A stretch of 64,000 bases of DNA, from NCBI GenBank assembly GCA_900550865.1, contig URTM01000009.1:1-64000 (forward strand). The letters are read 5' to 3'. The position numbers were made by a program, and so were the translations under genes. Shown in pieces: positions 8,174 to 17,465 of the stretch. This stretch comes from an uncultured Dorea sp. (GTDB lineage: Bacteria; Bacillota; Clostridia; Lachnospirales; Lachnospiraceae). The notes under the pieces were generated by a model. The model worked only from the letters and a program-made list of their open reading frames with translations, did no database searches and was not told the DNA's origin. The stretch's first letter is position 1. Every line of letters starts with the position of its first letter.

Positions 8174-11100
8174 ATGAAATCTTTCTTTATATCCAGCACA
8201 TTCAGTGACATGCAGGCAGAACGGGATATCCTGCATCAGAGAGTATTTCCAAGAATCAGAAAACAATTAGAACAATATGGAGAAGATATCGAAGGTCTGG
8301 ATCTGCGCTGGGGTGTAGATACTTCGAATATGTCAGAAGAAGAAAGCGGCAGACATGTAGTTAAGATCTGCATTGATACCATTGACCGCTGCAAACCATA
8401 TATGATCATACTGATCGGGGAACGGTACGGATGGATACCGGATCAGAAAGTCGTAGATGAGATACAGGACGAGCGTCTTTCGGAATTATATAGAGAGAAT
8501 TTGAGCATCACACAGATGGAGATCCTGTATGGAGCGTTAAAAGAACAGGATAATCTAAAGCATTGCATTTTCTGTTTCCGCAACAGTGAAGTGATAAACA
8601 GCATACCGGAAGAAAAAAGAAAATTTTATGACGCAGAAAGTGAAGAGCACCGGATACGTCTTCAGAAATTTAAAGAACAGATCAGAAAGAATCCGGATGC
8701 AGTCGTGATGGAATACAGCGGGAAATGGAGTGATGAAAGTCAGAAAATTGTTGCATTGGATTCTTTTGCCAGAGATGTAGAAGAAAAAATAAATGAACTG
8801 CTAAAAGAAGATTTAAATATAGAAGAAACAGAGCAGACAATAGAGCAGCGGATCATCCGCAATGCAAAGACAGAGCGGGAGCGGCATTTAAAATATTACG
8901 TTGGCAGACACAAACCGGAAGAACTGGGAGCACTGGCGCTAATGCGTCGGCAGATTTTCTGCTTTTGCGGGGATGCAGGATGTGGAAAGACGATGCTGCT
9001 GTCCAGAATCTCGGAATTGCAGGAGGCATGCGGAGTCCGGACATTACTGTATTATTGCAAAAATGAAGGATGTAACGATGTAAAAACATTTCGGTCGGTC
9101 TTTGAATACTGGATAGAAAGACAGCAGGGTGAAAATAAGATGGTTCTGATCGATGGGGTGGAACATCTGAAAGGAGATGTGGGGCATCTAATCGCCTGGC
9201 TGTCCTGGTATATTGAGGAATATAATAAAGAGAACATCAGATTTTCCATTGTGATCAGTGCATCCAGGGAGATGGCGCTTATGCTGGAACAGAAGATCAG
9301 CAATCTGATGAACTATGCGATCGAAGACCTGGAAGAAAGTGAGATAGAGTCCATAGCACAAAAGCATGCAACAGGACGTGGAAAGAAACTGGATATGGCA
9401 GTTTTGCGGAAAATCCGGAAGAATCCGAATGCGAAGAATCCATATGGATTATCGCTGCTCATGCAGAAGCTCTTCATGCTGAACCAGAAAGATTTTGAGG
9501 TGGCAGAACAACTGTCGCATGGCATGACCGGAATTACAGAGTATATGTGCCAGCTTGTAGAGAACGTTCCTGAAAATATAGAAGCACTTGCAGAAAATGT
9601 GATATTAGATGCATTTGACAAGATTGCCGATTACAGGGAACACAGTAGTTTTGACGTAGATGGGAAACGTGCAGCAGAGCCGGAAGAAATGATGGAAATC
9701 CTATCTGTCAGTGCGGGAGGCATGAAAATCGAAGAACTACAGGAATATCTGGAACTGCGGCAGGCTTATTTTCCAAGGATGATCCTGGAAGAATTACTGT
9801 ATTATCTGTATGATTTCTTCGATGAGGATGAAAATGGAAGATGGAATTTCAGACATATATCTAACCGTAAGTATTTTCTGGAAAATATGACCGGAGAAGA
9901 GCGAAAGATTTATGAAAAAGATTTCCTCAACTATTATGAACACAAAGGAAAAGCATTTTCCGGTTTACAACTGTATTATGCATGGAAATCAGGGAATGTG
10001 CCGGCCGGGATCCGGGCATTAGAGAATGCAAAAGAAGATAAAACAGGAAAATCAGAAGAAGTATTCTGGGAAATGGTTCAGGACAGAAGTTATCTGAGTG
10101 AGATTGTGGGACAGGCAGCCGGCGTTATGCTGGAAAACATGTATGAGATTATTCTGAAAAATCCGGACGAGATTGCAAAAAACTACAGAATGATCAAGTA
10201 TGTTGCTATGAAAAGAACGCCGAATGAATGTGCATCGGAAAACGAAAAGAAACGATATGACCGTATACAGTCGATTATGGAAATATATGAAAAGAATTAC
10301 GCGTCATATTTGTGGAAAGACTCTGAGGAGCAGACGGATCAGAAGATTTGCAGAGCAGATGGCTACCTTGATGAAAAAAATACACATGAAGGATATAAGC
10401 TGTACCGGGAACTATTGGCGGAATGTGAGAGAAACTACTGGTTTCAGGACAATGTAAAGTCTTATGCTCAGTATGCCTACTGTCTTTGGGCAATGAGCAG
10501 TCTCGTAAAGAAAGAGTATCAGGAAAAATATATAAGTAAGGCATTGAAAGTTCAGAAAGAAGCAGTGGAGAAATATGACATACAGATCGTACGACATAAT
10601 TTCCTTTGTATTTACCTGCAGTGTGTGAATATTCAAAAAGGGACAAAGCCGGCGCAGGAATTATTAGAAGAGCTGGATGGCTGTCTGGAATATATAGACA
10701 AAGTAAAAAAATGTGAAAAAGAATTTGGAGTAGAAAAACTGCCGGATATTGTCTATTTGTTGGAAATGGATGCAAAAACAGAACGGATAAAATTAAGAAG
10801 CAAAAAGGTAATTTGGGGAAATCAAAAATTACAGAAACAAGATCTGGATGATGTATACAATTTCTATATGAAGATAAAAGAGGAAGAATTTGGAAATATA
10901 AGCAATCTCCGGTGGATATGCCGCTATGCCATGGAATATTATACATACAGATATGAAAAAGAAAGTACACTTCTGTGGATGAACCGGTTAAAAGAAATTG
11001 AAAATGAGATCGTGATCGTGCGGCCTGACAAATGGCAGCTGTTTTATCAGGCGGATAATCTGCTTTTTGCGGCAGGAGCTATGATCTGGTTTGAAGAAAT

Positions 11101-12979
11101 AGAAAAAGCAGGTCTTATTTTCCAAAAATATCAGAAAATCATGCAGGAACTTTCAGAAGAGTGGATTTTAGAACACAGGAAGCGGTCCTATGAAAAAATC
11201 AAAAAAGATGAACTATTTATCCAGATCCATCTGGCTGCCAGAGAAGGAAATACAGATCAGTTAAAAGGGTTACTGACACAATTATATGAAAAAATCTGCC
11301 TTACAGAGGGAGGATTCCTTATGGAGGGGAAAAATCTGGTGGAAAGCGAAGAAATCAAGTCAGAAGAAGAAATCTATCAGATTTTAAAACGTGCAGAAGT
11401 GGGAATTCTGATGGTGGAACACGGTATGGATGTATCGGTCATAGAGTGTACAGACTGGTTATATGATGACATATTGAGAAAGCATACGCCATATGAAGAG
11501 ATACAATTAAGACCTGTAATAGAAAAACAGCTTTATCGTCAGTATGATATATATAAAACATCCGAGTTACCGGTAAAAATGAAATATATATTATCAGAGC
11601 TGTGTGTCAGAAAAAAGAAACAAGAAGCAGGTGAGACAGAAGGTGTTGAAGGACTGGAAATCAAGAATCTGGAGATATTAACCAGAATTGTAGCAGATGG
11701 AAAAGGTGATGTCACAGAACTTATGAAGGAATGTATGTATAACATTCCGCTGGAAGAAAACATCAGAGAAACGGTAAAAACAAGAGGCAATCTGCAGGAT
11801 TATAGAAAACTGACATTCAGACTCGGTATGCTGTATTGCAATCAGGGAAAATATAAGGAATGTCTGAATATATTAGGAGAGGCTGCGCATACAGAAACTC
11901 TTCCGTTCAATGAAAAATTAATCGTTCGCATAGAAGAATATATGCAGAAATACAAAGATGTGATAGAATCTGACAGAATAAGTGATTTTATTGCACCAGG
12001 GATCTTATATGCACTGAAGATCAAAGAAGGAAAAGCGGATCTGGACCGGCAGGCGTTGCGGGCATATCTGAAAAAATCATTGTTTTATGTGGATATAGAT
12101 AAGCCATTGGGAAGTAAGAATTTTGTAACTGTCTGCAGAATCATCGGAAAGCATTTGATACAGATGGATGAGAAAGAATGTAGAGATTCAAAGAGTATAA
12201 TAGAAGATATGAGGCTTCAAAGAAAGCTGTATACAGAAATACATTTATCTGATTCGGAAATAAACAGTCGGGAATGGACGCAGAAATTAATACAGATGGA
12301 TATGGAATGTGGAGAGGTAATATATGAAATGGGAGAAAAAAGGCAAGGAATCGGATGGAAGATTTCCAACTTTGGATGGATCAGTCAGCTGGAGACAGAA
12401 CAACTTGCATATCTTACAGATACATATATTTCGGAACTGGAGCAGCTTGAAAAGCTGTGGGAAGAACAGCCGGAGATATTAGAGGATGATCAGAAAAACT
12501 GGCTTCGTCTGTTCTGGGCAGTTGCCAATATCTATCTGAAAAGATACGATACTGCAAGTAAAGAAAAGAAGCAGATATACAAGAAGAAAATACTGGATAA
12601 TTCCAGACGCTGCAGAAGCTGGTTAAAAAGAGAAAACACAGGAATTGAAAAAGATTGGCGCATCAATAAGACAGCAGATTCTTATGATGTGGACCGGGAA
12701 ATCCTGGTGAAATCAAGACCGGAGTACGATGAAACAGAGTGGGTAAACAGTTATTTAGCTGTTTTGGACAAACAGTTCAAAGAAGCTTGCCTTGTCGGGA
12801 TGGAAGAATACGAAAAAGAGATTTTGAAGTCACAGCTGGAAGAACTATATGATCTGGATATGCATTCGGAGAAAGCGCAGATCCAGATTGAGCAGAAGAT
12901 TTCTGAAATCATAGAAGAACAAAGTAAGAATCAGATTCCGCTGATGTACTATATTGTGCAGGCGGTAAAGAAATCATAG
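8174..12979 (+). CDS. DUF4062 - NACHT-type NTPase - helical repeat protein (STAND-like)
   Basis: A 1601-aa protein. Residues 2-95 form a DUF4062 domain: KSFFISSTFSDMQAERD at the N-terminus and IILIGERYGWIPD near its end. A P-loop GDAGCGKT is at 266-273, and a NACHT-style Walker B, MVLIDGVE, at 323-330 (D327, E330). From about 600 to the end it is almost entirely predicted helix rich in Glu, Lys and Leu, resembling degenerate TPR-like repeats. No TM or signal peptide is seen. The order DUF4062-NTPase-helical repeats recalls eukaryotic NPHP3 and NWD1/TEP1. STAND ATPases usually oligomerise on sensing a ligand, and bacterial NACHT proteins are known in anti-phage defence. A defence role here is inferred. 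Ile ATA codons look commoner than in the inositol genes, hinting at separate ancestry. It is followed after 16 bp by the RyR gene. Confidence 0.82.
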   Translation: MKSFFISSTFSDMQAERDILHQRVFPRIRKQLEQYGEDIEGLDLRWGVDTSNMSEEESGRHVVKICIDTIDRCKPYMIILIGERYGWIPDQKVVDEIQDERLSELYRENLSITQMEILYGALKEQDNLKHCIFCFRNSEVINSIPEEKRKFYDAESEEHRIRLQKFKEQIRKNPDAVVMEYSGKWSDESQKIVALDSFARDVEEKINELLKEDLNIEETEQTIEQRIIRNAKTERERHLKYYVGRHKPEELGALALMRRQIFCFCGDAGCGKTMLLSRISELQEACGVRTLLYYCKNEGCNDVKTFRSVFEYWIERQQGENKMVLIDGVEHLKGDVGHLIAWLSWYIEEYNKENIRFSIVISASREMALMLEQKISNLMNYAIEDLEESEIESIAQKHATGRGKKLDMAVLRKIRKNPNAKNPYGLSLLMQKLFMLNQKDFEVAEQLSHGMTGITEYMCQLVENVPENIEALAENVILDAFDKIADYREHSSFDVDGKRAAEPEEMMEILSVSAGGMKIEELQEYLELRQAYFPRMILEELLYYLYDFFDEDENGRWNFRHISNRKYFLENMTGEERKIYEKDFLNYYEHKGKAFSGLQLYYAWKSGNVPAGIRALENAKEDKTGKSEEVFWEMVQDRSYLSEIVGQAAGVMLENMYEIILKNPDEIAKNYRMIKYVAMKRTPNECASENEKKRYDRIQSIMEIYEKNYASYLWKDSEEQTDQKICRADGYLDEKNTHEGYKLYRELLAECERNYWFQDNVKSYAQYAYCLWAMSSLVKKEYQEKYISKALKVQKEAVEKYDIQIVRHNFLCIYLQCVNIQKGTKPAQELLEELDGCLEYIDKVKKCEKEFGVEKLPDIVYLLEMDAKTERIKLRSKKVIWGNQKLQKQDLDDVYNFYMKIKEEEFGNISNLRWICRYAMEYYTYRYEKESTLLWMNRLKEIENEIVIVRPDKWQLFYQADNLLFAAGAMIWFEEIEKAGLIFQKYQKIMQELSEEWILEHRKRSYEKIKKDELFIQIHLAAREGNTDQLKGLLTQLYEKICLTEGGFLMEGKNLVESEEIKSEEEIYQILKRAEVGILMVEHGMDVSVIECTDWLYDDILRKHTPYEEIQLRPVIEKQLYRQYDIYKTSELPVKMKYILSELCVRKKKQEAGETEGVEGLEIKNLEILTRIVADGKGDVTELMKECMYNIPLEENIRETVKTRGNLQDYRKLTFRLGMLYCNQGKYKECLNILGEAAHTETLPFNEKLIVRIEEYMQKYKDVIESDRISDFIAPGILYALKIKEGKADLDRQALRAYLKKSLFYVDIDKPLGSKNFVTVCRIIGKHLIQMDEKECRDSKSIIEDMRLQRKLYTEIHLSDSEINSREWTQKLIQMDMECGEVIYEMGEKRQGIGWKISNFGWISQLETEQLAYLTDTYISELEQLEKLWEEQPEILEDDQKNWLRLFWAVANIYLKRYDTASKEKKQIYKKKILDNSRRCRSWLKRENTGIEKDWRINKTADSYDVDREILVKSRPEYDETEWVNSYLAVLDKQFKEACLVGMEEYEKEILKSQLEELYDLDMHSEKAQIQIEQKISEIIEEQSKNQIPLMYYIVQAVKKS

Positions 12980-12995
12980 GAGAAAAAGATAAAGA

Positions 12996-14438
12996 ATGAA
13001 AGAGAAGAAAAGCAACATAGGAAAATACCTGCTGATTCTGGTTCCGTTTGTCATGGGTGTTGCCGGATTTACGGTTCTGGATGGTCAGCCGGTGGTGGAT
13101 TCACTGTTTCTGAGTATGGAGATGTATTTCCTGAATTATTCGGATTCACCGCCGAATATACTGATCGAGATCGCCAGATGGACAGCTCCGCTGATGACGG
13201 CCAGTGGGGTTCTGATGTCGATATCAAAGATCCGTGGCAGAATCTTGCAGATGCTGCGGTATTATCGCGGAGACAGCATTGCCGTATATGGGGATGACAT
13301 CCACCGGAAAGAAATGGCGCAGGCACTGGGAGCATGCGGGATAGATGCTGGAGAAGACTGGGAGTGGGTGAAAGCGAAAAAATATCTACTTCTTGGAAAT
13401 GAAGACGAGAATTTTCGGTTTTTCGGCCAGCACAGAGAAGAATTTGCAGGGCATACCGTTTATCTGAAATCTGAAAATCTCGCAGCAGAGGGAATCCTGG
13501 ATCCATATTTGCGCCTGTTCTGTCCGGAGGAAACGGCAGCCAGATTATACTGGAGAAGGAATTGCCTGTATGAAACTTCCTGCGCACATGGACATCATCT
13601 GCAGATCGTATTTCTGGGATTCGGACTTCTGGGGGAAAAACTTCTGGAATATGCACTGCAGGATAATATCTTTGATCCAAAACAGCGGATAGAGTATCAT
13701 ATCTTTGGAGACGGAGCAGAATTTCAGGCTTCACACAGGGAACTGTCCCAGATGAGTGATCCGGCGATCTTCCATGAGGAACACTGGTATGAGAATATAC
13801 CGCTTCTGGAATCCGCAGACAGGATTCTCCTGCTCCCACAGAAAGGGCAGCTCGGGATGGCTGGAAAGCTTCTGGCATCTACAACGGGTACCACTTTTGA
13901 AGTATTTACGGTGGAAGACGATGGATTTGAACTGTTATCGGGAAGAGAACGTCTGCATGTACTGGAATGGGAAAAAGAAGCATGGAACCCGGCCAACGTA
14001 CTGGGAACAGAGATGTTCGAACATGCAAAGAAATTAAATCTTCATTATGCACATCTGTATGGAGGTGTGGAGGAAAATTCGGAAAATATGGAGCTGGAAT
14101 GGGGAAAACTGGACGGATTCACCAGATATTCCAATGTCAGTGCGGCCGATTATCATAAGATACGGATACATATGATGAAGACAGACGGATGGAGTATGGA
14201 TGTTGCCGGACTGAGCCCGGAACAGCTGGAACTTTTGGCAGAACTCGAACATATCCGTTGGTGCAGGTATCATCAGTTCCACAACTGGCGTCTGGGAATT
14301 CCGGAAAATGGCGCGAGAAAAGATGCTGCGCTTCGGATCCACAAGGATCTGATTCCATATGATGAACTGACAGAAGGGGAAAAGGAAAAAGATAAGGATA
14401 ATATCCGTATGCTGCAGAAGTTGTTTGCAGAAAGTTAG
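12996..14438 (+). CDS. Two-TM channel-like protein with TrkA/Rossmann core and RyR domain
   Basis: A 480-aa membrane protein, the second gene of the module, started by ATG after AGGAGAAAAAG. Hydrophobic segments at about 11-29 and 55-76 flank a short loop (31-53), the layout of a minimal two-TM ion channel, though I see no GYG selectivity filter. A Rossmann-like domain follows, with GFGLLG at 208-213 preceded by a hydrophobic strand, as in TrkA-N/RCK regulators. A first nucleotide-binding-like unit may lie at 92-160. The last 75 residues (about 404-478) match the RyR domain: ELEHIRWCRYHQFHNWRLG, then HKDLIPYDEL and an acidic/basic helix. RyR domains in bacteria have been noted in conflict-system contexts. 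A gated pore acting as effector of the upstream NTPase is inference. Confidence 0.75.
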   Translation: MKEKKSNIGKYLLILVPFVMGVAGFTVLDGQPVVDSLFLSMEMYFLNYSDSPPNILIEIARWTAPLMTASGVLMSISKIRGRILQMLRYYRGDSIAVYGDDIHRKEMAQALGACGIDAGEDWEWVKAKKYLLLGNEDENFRFFGQHREEFAGHTVYLKSENLAAEGILDPYLRLFCPEETAARLYWRRNCLYETSCAHGHHLQIVFLGFGLLGEKLLEYALQDNIFDPKQRIEYHIFGDGAEFQASHRELSQMSDPAIFHEEHWYENIPLLESADRILLLPQKGQLGMAGKLLASTTGTTFEVFTVEDDGFELLSGRERLHVLEWEKEAWNPANVLGTEMFEHAKKLNLHYAHLYGGVEENSENMELEWGKLDGFTRYSNVSAADYHKIRIHMMKTDGWSMDVAGLSPEQLELLAELEHIRWCRYHQFHNWRLGIPENGARKDAALRIHKDLIPYDELTEGEKEKDKDNIRMLQKLFAES

Positions 14439-14600
14439 AAGGAAAGGCGAAAGCCGGGATCATTTACCGTGAAGGTGAGTGGTTTCGGTTTTTGAGCATA
14501 AAAAAGTTTTAGTGAATACATTTCAGTGAGTTAAGGGTGGAAAACTGGAGAAAAATATGTTGATCAGAAAAGCAGGAAAGAAATATATAGGAAAATAATA

Positions 14601-14641
14601 GAAGAGGGTATATTGAGAAATGTTCTCAATATACCCTCTTC
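14601..14641. terminator. Long perfect hairpin, probable (bidirectional) terminator
   Basis: Eighteen-base arms, 14601-14618 and 14624-14641, are exact inverted repeats (extendable by one pair) around a very short loop. The + strand exit is CCATTTT, a weak T-tract. The hairpin lies 163 bp after the RyR gene, and nothing coding was seen in 14439-14600. It marks the right boundary of the two-gene module. Termination is inferred from structure; a protein-binding palindrome is possible. Confidence 0.6.
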
Positions 14642-14666
14642 CATTTTCAGAAAAATAGTGTATTAT

Positions 14667-14690
14667 GTTAGTTAGATGAAACTAACTAAC
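14667..14690. promoter_or_regulatory. Palindromic operator upstream of DUF2325 gene
   Basis: Perfect 9-bp inverted repeats GTTAGTTAG and CTAACTAAC are separated by ATGAAA, immediately after a TATTAT -10-like hexamer (14661-14666) and 26 bp before the DUF2325 start codon. The TTAG/CTAA half-sites recall DtxR/IdeR-type metal-repressor boxes. DUF2325 genes often accompany iron (Feo) genes in Clostridia, so iron control is plausible. The regulator is inferred, not seen. Confidence 0.6.
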
Positions 14691-14715
14691 ATACTTACAT
14701 AAAAGGAGGAAGTAC

Positions 14716-15000
14716 ATGAGTGTAGTAATTGTAGGCGGACATGACAGAATGGTTCATCAGTATAAAAAGATCTGTAAAGAGTACAAATGCAAAGCAAAAG
14801 TATTCACACAGATGTCTGGAAATTTAAGTGAGAAGATCGGAAGTCCCGATCTGTTAATCTTATTTACCAATACAGTATCTCATAAGATGGTACACTGTGC
14901 AGTAACAGAAGCGGAAAAATGTAATGCACAGATCGTAAGATGCCATACAAGCAGTGGAAATGCATTAAATGAGATTCTTCAGAATGCCTGTACAGCATAA
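14716..15000 (+). CDS. DUF2325 domain protein
   Basis: A 94-aa cytosolic protein made almost wholly of a DUF2325 fold: VVIVGGHDRMVHQYK at the N-terminus, a central PDLLILFTNTVSH strand and a C-terminal IVRCHTSSGNAL segment with conserved His, Ser and Gly. The start has AAAGGAGG upstream. Function is unknown in the family. Homologues are frequently encoded near ferrous iron transport genes, which are not in this window. It is monocistronic here, with the palindromic operator described upstream. Confidence 0.85.
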   Translation: MSVVIVGGHDRMVHQYKKICKEYKCKAKVFTQMSGNLSEKIGSPDLLILFTNTVSHKMVHCAVTEAEKCNAQIVRCHTSSGNALNEILQNACTA

Positions 15001-15084
15001 GCGGATACATGCCGGACAAAGCATTCAGGAGTGATAGACAATAAGAGTCATCCAATAATAGATAATAGTAAAAATCATATAAAA

Positions 15085-15114
15085 GAGAAAAGGAGCTGCC
15101 TTATGGCAGTTCCT
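15085..15114 (-). terminator. Terminator of the TRAP operon
   Basis: Read on the - strand, a nine-base stem (GGAACTGCC / GGCAGCTCC, one mismatch, ATAA loop) is followed by CTTTTCTCTTTT. It lies just beyond the dctP stop codon. On the + strand the stem is also formed with a G-U pair but has no T-tract. Confidence 0.65.
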
Positions 15115-15137
15115 TACGATCAACATGTATATTGTTT

Positions 15138-16157
15138 TTACCGCTCAATATCGCTCATATAAGCATCATAGATGTCTTTGTTAATGCTCTTCTTAATCGA
15201 ATCATATACGCCATGAGAAGCCTTCCGGATGTCCGCAAGCGTCTCATCGGAAAGAGTTACAATCTCAGTACCGCTGTCTTCAATCGTCTTGATCTTATCA
15301 GCGATACGTTCATCAGACTGTTCACGTGCATATTCCGTAGCTGTTTCAGCGGCTTTCTTGATGATCTTCTGCTGGTTCTTTGGAAGATCCTTGATAAAAT
15401 CATCATTCGCAATCAGCGCGATCAGATGAGGCAGGTGGTTAGTCTCTACCACATAATCCTGCTGCTCATACAGTTTGTTCGATACGATAACCTCATACGG
15501 ATTCTCCTGTGCATCAATCGTATGCTGCTGGAGTCCGATATAGACTTCGCTGAAAGTCATCGGAGTCGGATTGGCACCTAATGCATTCCAGAATGCCAGG
15601 TGGTAACTGTTCTCCATGGTACGGATCTTAAGTCCTTTGAAATCATTGATATTCGTGATCTTCTTGTTCGTACTGGTGACGCGGAATCCCTGGTCAGCCA
15701 TACCAAGCAACCGGTAGCCGCCATCCGTATAGACCTTACTGATCAGAGAATGAAACTTAGGATCGTCAATCTTTTCCCTGCATTGTTCCAGTGAATCAAA
15801 GACACAAGGAAGGTCAAATACAGCCAGATCATTCATAAAGGAAACTTCCGGTGCTGTGTTCTGTACAATGAACGGGATGTCGCCGTCCGAACAGCTTTCC
15901 AGCAGGTCACGGTCTCCGCCGAGTGTAGAGTTCGGGTACACCTGGATCTTCATCTCTCCGTTACTTAATTTACCTACTTCATCGGCGAATTTCTCGGCGA
16001 AGATCTGAGTAACGGTATCCTCCGGACTTGCGGTTGCAAGCGGCCATGCGTAGCGCTGTTCTTCATCTTTGGAACCACAGCCGGTGCTGATGATTCCAAG
16101 GGTCATGGTAAGGAGAAGAACCGGAATGCATTTTCTCATATTTTTCTGTGATATCAT
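15138..16157 (-). CDS. dctP: TRAP transporter substrate-binding lipoprotein (DctP family)
   Basis: A 339-aa extracytoplasmic solute receptor. A basic N-terminus and hydrophobic stretch end in the lipobox ISTGC at about 22-26, so the mature protein is anchored by an acylated Cys. The family core has the GLKIRTME segment, whose Arg usually salt-bridges the ligand carboxylate, and GLQQHTIDAQENPY. The start follows AGGAGG on the - strand. It is the last gene of a Q-M-P order operon. The ligand is probably a carboxylic acid; given the adjacent dehydroquinase and quinate/shikimate genes, a carbocyclic acid is a possible substrate, as inference only. Confidence 0.9.
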   Translation of the reverse strand: MISQKNMRKCIPVLLLTMTLGIISTGCGSKDEEQRYAWPLATASPEDTVTQIFAEKFADEVGKLSNGEMKIQVYPNSTLGGDRDLLESCSDGDIPFIVQNTAPEVSFMNDLAVFDLPCVFDSLEQCREKIDDPKFHSLISKVYTDGGYRLLGMADQGFRVTSTNKKITNINDFKGLKIRTMENSYHLAFWNALGANPTPMTFSEVYIGLQQHTIDAQENPYEVIVSNKLYEQQDYVVETNHLPHLIALIANDDFIKDLPKNQQKIIKKAAETATEYAREQSDERIADKIKTIEDSGTEIVTLSDETLADIRKASHGVYDSIKKSINKDIYDAYMSDIER

Positions 16158-16170
16158 CTTCTCATACCTC

Positions 16171-17460
16171 CTATAAGATTCCGATCGAAATCGCCGGAAT
16201 AAATGTAATTAAAAGAAGTGCGATCAGGAAAAGCACGATCATAGGCATTGCTTTCTTTGCAATTTCCATAACCGGCACATCTGTCAGGGAACTTGCAACG
16301 AACAGGTTGACACCAATCGGAGGTGTAACGAAACCGATCGCAAGGTTTACAACCATGATGACACCGAACTGTACCGGATCCACACCGATTGCTTCTACGA
16401 TAGGAAGTAAGATCGGTGACAGGATCAGGATTGCCGGTGTGGTATCCATAACCATTCCGACGATCAGCAGGAACAGGTTGATCACCAGAAGGATGGAAAC
16501 TTTGCTGTGGAAGTTATTCAGGATGAATGCACTCACTGTCTGCGGCACCTGCATCAGAGTAAGGACTCTTGAAAATGCAGTTGATGCTGCAAGGATGAAC
16601 AGGATCGGAGTGAATGTCCGGATTGCTTCCGTGAGGATTTCCCACAAGTCTTTGATCTTGATACTTCTATATACGAAGAGACTGATGATCAGCGCATAAA
16701 ATACAGAGATAACAGCAGCTTCGGTAGGAGAAGCAATTCCGCTGTAGATACATCCGAGAATGATAACCGGACTTAAAAGTGCAAAAAAGCTTTCTTTTAA
16801 TACTTTTAAGAGACCTTTATCATGCAGGATCTTGATCTCTGCATGGATCTTTTCTTTATCTTCACCAAAACGGATGCAGTGATAAATGGCATATAACATC
16901 AGCAGTAATCCAATCAGGATGCCAGGGATAATACCTGCCAGGAACAGATTACTGACAGAAGCACCGGAAGCCATACCATACATGATGAATGGAATACTTG
17001 GTGGTATGATAACACCAAGTCCGCCGGCAACGGCTACGATGGCGGTAGAAAATACAATGTCATATCCGAGAGAAGTCAGGATCGGGATCGTCATACTTCC
17101 AACGGCTGCAACTGTTGCAGGTGCGGAACCGGAGATCGCGCCGTAGAATAAGCAGGTTACGATAACGGCACAAGGCATACCGGCTGTGAAATTTCCGAAG
17201 AAATATGCGAAAACATCAAACAGTTTTCGGGAAATACCACCTTTTGCCATGATGATTCCGGATAATACGAACATTGGAACAGCAAGGAGCGGGAAAGAAT
17301 CCAGTCCGCTGAACATGGCACGGATCAGGTATTTGGCACCGACCGTGAAAGACGGGTCAAATACGGAAGGCAGTACAGAAGCAATTCCCAGGGTGATCGA
17401 CACCGGGATCGCAATGACCAGTAATAATACAAATATAATAAATAATAAAACAACAGGCAT
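16171..17460 (-). CDS. dctM: TRAP transporter large permease (DctM family)
   Basis: A 429-aa protein with about 12 hydrophobic segments, the sodium-driven transport subunit of the TRAP system. Family features include GLDSFPLLAVPMFVLSG near 54-70, the SGSAPATVAAVGSMTIP loop and PSIPFIMYG. Length is normal for DctM. It begins 5 bp after dctQ and ends 13 bp before dctP, so the three genes form one transcript. Confidence 0.93.
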   Translation of the reverse strand: MPVVLLFIIFVLLLVIAIPVSITLGIASVLPSVFDPSFTVGAKYLIRAMFSGLDSFPLLAVPMFVLSGIIMAKGGISRKLFDVFAYFFGNFTAGMPCAVIVTCLFYGAISGSAPATVAAVGSMTIPILTSLGYDIVFSTAIVAVAGGLGVIIPPSIPFIMYGMASGASVSNLFLAGIIPGILIGLLLMLYAIYHCIRFGEDKEKIHAEIKILHDKGLLKVLKESFFALLSPVIILGCIYSGIASPTEAAVISVFYALIISLFVYRSIKIKDLWEILTEAIRTFTPILFILAASTAFSRVLTLMQVPQTVSAFILNNFHSKVSILLVINLFLLIVGMVMDTTPAILILSPILLPIVEAIGVDPVQFGVIMVVNLAIGFVTPPIGVNLFVASSLTDVPVMEIAKKAMPMIVLFLIALLLITFIPAISIGIL

Positions 17461-17465
17461 AGTTC

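Noticed and set aside
10275..10970. A 231-codon open frame on the - strand inside the NACHT gene
   Set aside because: Low-complexity, Leu/Ser/Pro/His-rich translation with no ribosome site and no domain; it is a shadow of the long + strand gene.
14601..14690. CRISPR or insertion-sequence end
   Set aside because: Two unrelated palindromes only, no repeated spacer-repeat units and no transposase; they read as a terminator hairpin and an operator.
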